Source of the DNA: Flavobacteriales bacterium UBA1958
Lineage (GTDB): Bacteria; Bacteroidota; Bacteroidia; Flavobacteriales_D; Sanyastnellaceae
Length of the DNA: 9,353 nucleotides
Assembly (NCBI GenBank): GCA_002336675.1
Contig: DDEI01000078.1
Coordinates: 28,757 to 38,109 of the forward strand
Direction: 5' to 3'
Positions 5,976-9,353 of the stretch are shown one piece after another; position 1 is the first letter of the stretch; every line of letters begins with the position of its first letter. Both the position numbers and the translations under genes were made by a program. The notes under the pieces were generated by a model, which saw only the letters and a program-made list of their open reading frames with translations, made no database searches and was not told where the DNA came from.

Positions 5976-7031
5976 ATGGCTGTGAAATCATTACTAGCAA
6001 GAAAAGATGATCTATCAATAACGGCTAATCAGCTTATACGGTTGAATAGTGAGCCATTTTCGAATGGTGAATTGGAGTCTTTCCGAAAGAAATTGGAGAA
6101 GCAGGGATTGTTTCCATTGAAGCCAACTGGCCTGGATGTTTTTCAGGTGAATGTTGGTTATATGTGTAATCAAGTATGCTCTCACTGTCATGTTGACGCT
6201 GGTCCCGATAGGAAAGAGATCATGACCACTGAGACCATGCAGATTTGTATAGATGTGTTAAAAGAGTCTGGTGCTAAAACCCTCGATTTAACTGGTGGAG
6301 CGCCTGAGATGAACCCTAATTTCAGATGGTTTGTGGAAGAAGCGTCTAAAGTAGGAGTGGAGGATTTTATAGTACGTTCAAATCTTACTATTATCCGCGC
6401 CAATAAAAAGTATTATGATTTACCAGATTTTTTTAAGAAGCATAATATACACGTGATAAGTTCCCTGCCCTATTATAAGCGCGGTAAAACGGACCAGCAG
6501 CGTGGAGACGGTGTTTTCGATAAATCAATTAAAGCGTTGCAAACTCTGAATGATGTAGGTTATGGTGTGCCTGGTTCAGATTTAAAGTTAGACCTAGTAT
6601 ACAATCCATCGGGAGCATTTTTACCTGGAGATCAGGCTGCTATGGAGAGAGATTTTAAGGAAGCGCTTAAGGAAGATTTTGATATTGATTTTCATAACCT
6701 ATTTGCTATTACTAATCTTCCAGTGAGTAGGTTTTTAGAGTACTTGGTAGCCAGCGGAAACTATGAAGATTACATGTATTCACTGGTAGAGGCCTATAAT
6801 CCAGTGGCAGCAGAAGGAGTGATGTGTAGAAATACGATATCTGTAAGTTGGGATGGGTATTTATTCGATTGTGATTTTAATCAAATGTTAGCTTTGCCTA
6901 TAAATGCGAAAGGAAAGCATTTAAAAGATTTTAATTTAGATGACCTTAATAAAAGAGATATCACTATTTCTCAGCACTGTTTTGGATGTACTGCTGGTGC
7001 AGGTTCTAGTTGTCAGGGAACGGTGGTTTAA
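5976..7031 (+). CDS. arsS: Arsenosugar biosynthesis radical SAM protein ArsS
   Basis: A 351-residue cytoplasmic radical SAM enzyme. ArsS proteins are credited with coupling dimethylarsenic to the 5'-deoxyadenosyl part of SAM, giving a dimethylarsinoyl-adenosine precursor of arsenosugars. The radical SAM cluster motif CNQVCSHC supplies C64, C68 and C71. TGGAPE (106-111) is the SAM-amine binding loop. The C-terminal part, from about residue 215, is the DUF3641-type domain. It has further cysteines at 284, 299, 335, 338 and 346, including HCFGCTAGAGSSC (334-346), which suggests an auxiliary iron-sulphur cluster. Some family members carry selenocysteine, but every position here is Cys and no in-frame TGA is present. 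The length and end are typical for the family. The start is 1 nt after the peroxidase-like gene, and the rhodanese gene follows by 14 nt. This gene identifies the cluster. Confidence 0.95.
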   Translation: MAVKSLLARKDDLSITANQLIRLNSEPFSNGELESFRKKLEKQGLFPLKPTGLDVFQVNVGYMCNQVCSHCHVDAGPDRKEIMTTETMQICIDVLKESGAKTLDLTGGAPEMNPNFRWFVEEASKVGVEDFIVRSNLTIIRANKKYYDLPDFFKKHNIHVISSLPYYKRGKTDQQRGDGVFDKSIKALQTLNDVGYGVPGSDLKLDLVYNPSGAFLPGDQAAMERDFKEALKEDFDIDFHNLFAITNLPVSRFLEYLVASGNYEDYMYSLVEAYNPVAAEGVMCRNTISVSWDGYLFDCDFNQMLALPINAKGKHLKDFNLDDLNKRDITISQHCFGCTAGAGSSCQGTVV

Positions 7032-7045
7032 TTAAACTAAAAATA

Positions 7046-7525
7046 ATGAAGACCGTTTTCCAATTATTAGCTTTTATCCAAGTGTCACTTTTGGGCTGTG
7101 CGCAAGTAACTTATGAGGAGAAGTTGGAGAGTTTATATAAAGGCACTGTAGAATTGGTGAAAGTAGATAATTTACCGCCGGGTGCTGTTCTTATAGACGC
7201 TAGAGAAATAGAAGAATTTGCTGTTTCCCATATTCCTCAGGCTATCTTTTCGGGATACAAAGATTTTAACACGCAAGCGCTAAAAGATTTATCTAAATCA
7301 GACCCAATAGTGGTTTATTGTTCCGTAGGTTACCGAAGCGAACGCATAGGTGAAAAACTCCAGATAATGGGCTTTTCGAACGTACATAACCTCTATGGAG
7401 GTATCTTCGAATGGATAAATACTGGTAATGAAGTAGTGGATGCTGAAGGCTTACCTACCGAGAAAGTTCACGCTTATAATAAAAAGTGGGGGCAGTGGCT
7501 CACCTGTGGTGAAAAGGTATATTAA
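7046..7525 (+). CDS. Rhodanese-domain lipoprotein
   Basis: A 159-residue lipoprotein with a single rhodanese (sulphurtransferase) domain. Residues 1-17 are a lipoprotein signal ending in the lipobox LLGC with acylated C18, so the mature protein is outside the cytoplasmic membrane. The domain spans about residues 33-130. DAREIEEF (51-58) and SHIP (61-64) are typical rhodanese blocks. The active-site loop CSVGYR begins at C92. This six-residue CX4R loop is of the sulphurtransferase type, unlike the CX5R loop of Cdc25/Acr2 arsenate reductases. A further Cys, C154, lies near the C-terminus (WLTCGEK). The ATG at 7046 is chosen because it starts the signal peptide and follows AAACTAAAAATA. A TTG at 7010 would overlap arsS and bury the signal. 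Sulphur transfer to an arsenic compound or an envelope redox step is a guess. Confidence 0.88.
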   Translation: MKTVFQLLAFIQVSLLGCAQVTYEEKLESLYKGTVELVKVDNLPPGAVLIDAREIEEFAVSHIPQAIFSGYKDFNTQALKDLSKSDPIVVYCSVGYRSERIGEKLQIMGFSNVHNLYGGIFEWINTGNEVVDAEGLPTEKVHAYNKKWGQWLTCGEKVY

Positions 7526-7527
7526 AA

Positions 7528-8136
7528 ATGGAAAATCATGTTTTAGCCATCATGGCTAAATCTCCCGAACAGGGAAAGGTAAAAACTAGATTAGCCAAAT
7601 CCATTGGAGAGGAGGGAGCTTTGGCTGTTTATAAGAATTTATTGAATTACACGCTGCGAGAGGCTAATTGTGCACTTTGGGAGACCACAGTTCATTGGGC
7701 AGGTAATCCTAAAAACGAAGTAAATATTTATGACTTTAACTCTACACCTCAAAAAGGCGAAGAGCTAGGAGCGAGAATGGAAAACGCTTTTGTTTTTGAA
7801 TTTAAAGAAGGAGCAGATAGGGTGGTTATGATAGGCACAGACTGTGCTGAAATATGTCTCGGGCATATAGAGAGAGCATTCGGCATGCTTAAACTACATG
7901 ATGTAGTAATAGGTCCAGCTAAAGATGGGGGTTATTACCTGATAGCTATGAATGAAATGCATCCTGAAATACTTAAGGATGTCCCGTGGAGCACAGAACA
8001 TGTGTTGGAAATAACGAAGGAATTAGCAGAAGAAAACCACTTAAGTGTTGGCTATTTAGAAACACTGAGCGATGTAGATCAAGCTTCTGATTTAGAAACA
8101 CACCCATGGTTGATTAACGAGAAAACTGATAAATAG
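7528..8136 (+). CDS. TIGR04282/DUF2064 arsenosugar glycosyltransferase-like protein (GT-A fold)
   Basis: A 202-residue cytoplasmic protein of the DUF2064 family, in the TIGR04282 branch named for arsenosugar clusters. The fold is GT-A/nucleotidyltransferase-like. Visible motifs are KSPEQGKVKTRL (11-22), the nucleotide-binding loop; QKGEELGARM (75-84); GTDCAEI (103-109), a DxD-like metal site; GPAKDGGYYL (129-138); and PWSTEHVLE (153-161). The family is annotated as glycosyltransferase, but the first loop resembles that of CofC/MobA nucleotidyltransferases, so it could instead activate a sugar 1-phosphate with a nucleotide. Either role fits between ArsS and the phosphorylase: joining the arsenic-bearing ribose to glycerol or another aglycone, or making the activated donor. 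It starts 2 nt after the rhodanese stop and ends 11 nt before the phosphorylase gene. The length is normal for the family and it looks intact. Confidence 0.9.
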   Translation: MENHVLAIMAKSPEQGKVKTRLAKSIGEEGALAVYKNLLNYTLREANCALWETTVHWAGNPKNEVNIYDFNSTPQKGEELGARMENAFVFEFKEGADRVVMIGTDCAEICLGHIERAFGMLKLHDVVIGPAKDGGYYLIAMNEMHPEILKDVPWSTEHVLEITKELAEENHLSVGYLETLSDVDQASDLETHPWLINEKTDK

Positions 8137-8147
8137 AACATTACGCC

Positions 8148-8960
8148 ATGTATTCAGAGTTAAAAGAAACTACATCATTTTTACAGTCGAGAGGAATTAT
8201 CAATCCAGAAATAGGAATAGTTCTAGGAACAGGCTTAGGTAATTTAATTACTGAAATAGAGATCGAGATAGAAATTAGTTATAACACTATTCCTAATTTC
8301 CCTGTAGCTACTGTAGAGTTTCATTTCGGAAAATTGATTTATGGAAAAATAGCAGGTAAGCAGGTGTTGGCTATGCAAGGTAGATATCACTATTATGAGG
8401 GTCATAGTATAGAACAAGTGGTTTTCCCGATTCGAATTATGAAGATGTTAGGAGTAAGTAAAGTACTGATGAGTAATGCCGCAGGTTCTGTAAATTTAAA
8501 CATGAAAAAAGGAGAGCTTATGCTACTTGATGACCATATAAATCTTCAGCCTGCTAATCCCTTAAGAGGACCTAATCTAGATGATTTAGGTTCTAGATTT
8601 CCAGATATGAGTGCTCCCTATAATAAGGAGATGAATGAAGAGTTAAAAAATATCGCAAAGCAAAACGAGGTTACACTTCATGAGGGCGTTTATGCATCAG
8701 TGCAAGGGCCAAATTTAGAAACTCGAGCAGAGTATAGAATGCTTCAGTTAGTAGGAGCTGATGCTGTGGGAATGAGCACTGTTCCAGAGGTAATAGCGTG
8801 TAATCACATGGGAATATCATGTGTGGCTATTAGTGTAATTACTGATGAGTGTGACCCTAAGAATTTATCCCCTGTAGATATTAGTGATATTATAGCTACT
8901 GCGGCTAAAGCGGAGGTGAAGTTAACCCAGCTTTATACGGAGTTAATAAAAAATATGTAG
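8148..8960 (+). CDS. punA: Purine nucleoside phosphorylase (trimeric, MTAP/PNP superfamily)
   Basis: A 270-residue cytoplasmic phosphorylase that cleaves a purine nucleoside with phosphate to the free base and ribose 1-phosphate. Family motifs are GTGLG (27-31), H59, RYHYYEG (79-85), SNAAGS (109-114), GPNLETRAE (187-195) and GMSTVPE (208-214). By spacing, E191 is the human base-binding Glu201 and D233 is human Asn243, both pairs 42 residues apart. The human 5'-OH contact His257 falls near I245 if the last helix is aligned. Asp at the 243 position is what MTAP uses to bind adenine, so this enzyme may accept adenine nucleosides with a modified 5' group, as an arsenosugar route needs. It could also be the housekeeping enzyme of the cell, since related Bacteroidota enzymes may share these residues. 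A fourfold Glu-Ile run (36-43) is unusual. It is the last gene of the operon, 11 nt after the glycosyltransferase-like gene. Confidence 0.94.
   Translation: MYSELKETTSFLQSRGIINPEIGIVLGTGLGNLITEIEIEIEISYNTIPNFPVATVEFHFGKLIYGKIAGKQVLAMQGRYHYYEGHSIEQVVFPIRIMKMLGVSKVLMSNAAGSVNLNMKKGELMLLDDHINLQPANPLRGPNLDDLGSRFPDMSAPYNKEMNEELKNIAKQNEVTLHEGVYASVQGPNLETRAEYRMLQLVGADAVGMSTVPEVIACNHMGISCVAISVITDECDPKNLSPVDISDIIATAAKAEVKLTQLYTELIKNM
8253..8276 (+). repeat. Four degenerate hexamer repeats encoding (Glu-Ile)4
   Basis: GAAATA, GAGATC, GAGATA and GAAATT lie in tandem inside the phosphorylase gene and encode residues 36-43 as four Glu-Ile pairs. This could be a small slippage expansion or simply a charged beta strand. 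Confidence 0.6.
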
Positions 8961-8981
8961 GCGGATCCCTACTAAGAATTA

Positions 8982-9011
8982 AACCCTTTAGTAATAGTTT
9001 TCTAATGGGTT
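8982..9011. terminator. Imperfect hairpin between convergent genes, candidate bidirectional terminator
   Basis: AACCC (8982-8986) pairs with GGGTT (9007-9011) and TTAG (8988-8991) with CTAA (9002-9005), with one T-T mismatch and a 10-nt loop. TATTTT follows on the plus strand. It lies 21 nt after the phosphorylase stop and about 45 nt past the end of the opposing gene, so it could serve both. The low GC content makes it weak. Confidence 0.45.
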
Positions 9012-9056
9012 ATGTATTTTAATAAAAAGTCCAGAAAGGATAGTTTAATCTAACGA

Positions 9057-9353
9057 CTACTTTTTAGAGATTCTGCCACTCAGCGCACTTCCCGCACCTT
9101 GTTTTTTTTGCCTGTCAGATGGTCTAGCTGTAGGTTTGTGGTCTATTCTTTTGTCAGGCATGGGCCCTCTTTTTTCTATGATTAAACCGTTTAAGAAATT
9201 TCTAAGAAGTTGGTCTCCGCAGGGCATGTATTTTGGGTGGTCTTCATTTCTAAATATAGCGCCTAATTCACTCTTAGTGATGTCCATGCCGGCCATTTTC
9301 ACTATTCTTTGAATATCGTCATCCCTGTATTTAAGTGCTACTCGAAGTTTCTT
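9057..9353 (-). CDS. DUF1456 family protein (YehS-like), C-terminal part
   Basis: A frame open from the right edge to the stop at 9057 gives 98 residues, so the true N-terminus is outside the window. An internal GTG at 9302 is not the start, because the 17 codons before it continue the domain (KKLRVALKYRDDDI). The visible part is one DUF1456 repeat of about 63 residues. Its blocks are KKLRVAL, MDITKSELGAIFR, CGDQLLRNFLNGL and IEKRG. DUF1456 proteins such as E. coli YehS carry two such helical repeats, so this is probably the second one, and the first lies beyond the window. After it comes a basic, low-complexity tail of about 35 residues (rich in Lys, Arg, Pro, Gly and Ser), likely disordered. 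The molecular function of the family is unknown. It converges on the arsenosugar operon and is probably unrelated to it. Confidence 0.85.
   Translation of the reverse strand, partial: KKLRVALKYRDDDIQRIVKMAGMDITKSELGAIFRNEDHPKYMPCGDQLLRNFLNGLIIEKRGPMPDKRIDHKPTARPSDRQKKQGAGSALSGRISKK

Noticed and set aside
5639..7031. Selenoproteins
   Set aside because: Relatives of both proteins can contain selenocysteine, but here the motif positions are Cys codons and there are no in-frame TGA codons before the natural stops.
7010..7045. TTG-initiated extension of the rhodanese gene overlapping arsS
   Set aside because: It would place 12 residues before a complete lipoprotein signal peptide. The ATG at 7046 is the natural start.
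7046..7525. Rhodanese-fold protein as an Acr2/Cdc25-type arsenate reductase
   Set aside because: The active loop is CSVGYR (CX4R), the sulphurtransferase length. Arsenate reductases of this fold use a CX5R loop, and the protein is exported as a lipoprotein.
9057..9302. A complete 81-aa gene starting at GTG 9302
   Set aside because: The frame stays open to the window edge, and the codons before the GTG continue the DUF1456 repeat, so the gene is partial and longer.

Overview
The window looks like a chromosomal segment of a Bacteroidota (Flavobacteriia/Cytophagia-type) bacterium. The DNA is AT-rich. Most starts follow A-rich leaders (for example TTTAAAAAAAATG at 5639) instead of Shine-Dalgarno sequences. 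The DAHP synthase carries a C-terminal chorismate mutase domain, an arrangement typical of this phylum. No tRNA, rRNA, CRISPR array, insertion sequence or phage gene was seen.

Layout. Positions 1-572 (minus) hold the 5' part of a multi-pass membrane protein that leaves the window. Positions 905-1179 (plus) hold two tiny membrane peptides with ATGA start/stop overlap, lying between two AT-rich non-coding stretches. Positions 1457-3739 (minus) are a two-gene unit: a 3-hydroxyacyl-CoA dehydrogenase followed by DAHP synthase-chorismate mutase, the entry step of the aromatic amino acid pathway. Divergent from it, on the plus strand, are an exported DUF547 protein (3881-4642) and a seven-helix Bax-inhibitor-1 family protein (4714-5421), ending in a hairpin.

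Positions 5639-8960 (plus) are a compact five-gene operon with gaps of 1, 14, 2 and 11 nt. It encodes an AhpD-like peroxidase-family protein, the radical SAM enzyme ArsS, a rhodanese lipoprotein, a TIGR04282/DUF2064 glycosyltransferase-like protein and a purine nucleoside phosphorylase. This is recognisable as an arsenosugar biosynthesis cluster. The working model is inference beyond ArsS: ArsS joins dimethylarsenic to the 5'-deoxyadenosyl group of SAM, the phosphorylase removes adenine to leave an arsenic-bearing ribose 1-phosphate, and the GT-A-like protein activates or transfers that sugar. The arsenite methyltransferase ArsM, which would supply dimethylarsenic, is not in the window. The phosphorylase has Asp where the human enzyme has Asn243 and a hydrophobic residue near human His257. 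Both changes suit a 5'-modified adenine nucleoside.

After an imperfect hairpin between convergent genes, a DUF1456 (YehS-like) gene on the minus strand (9057-9353) runs off the right edge.
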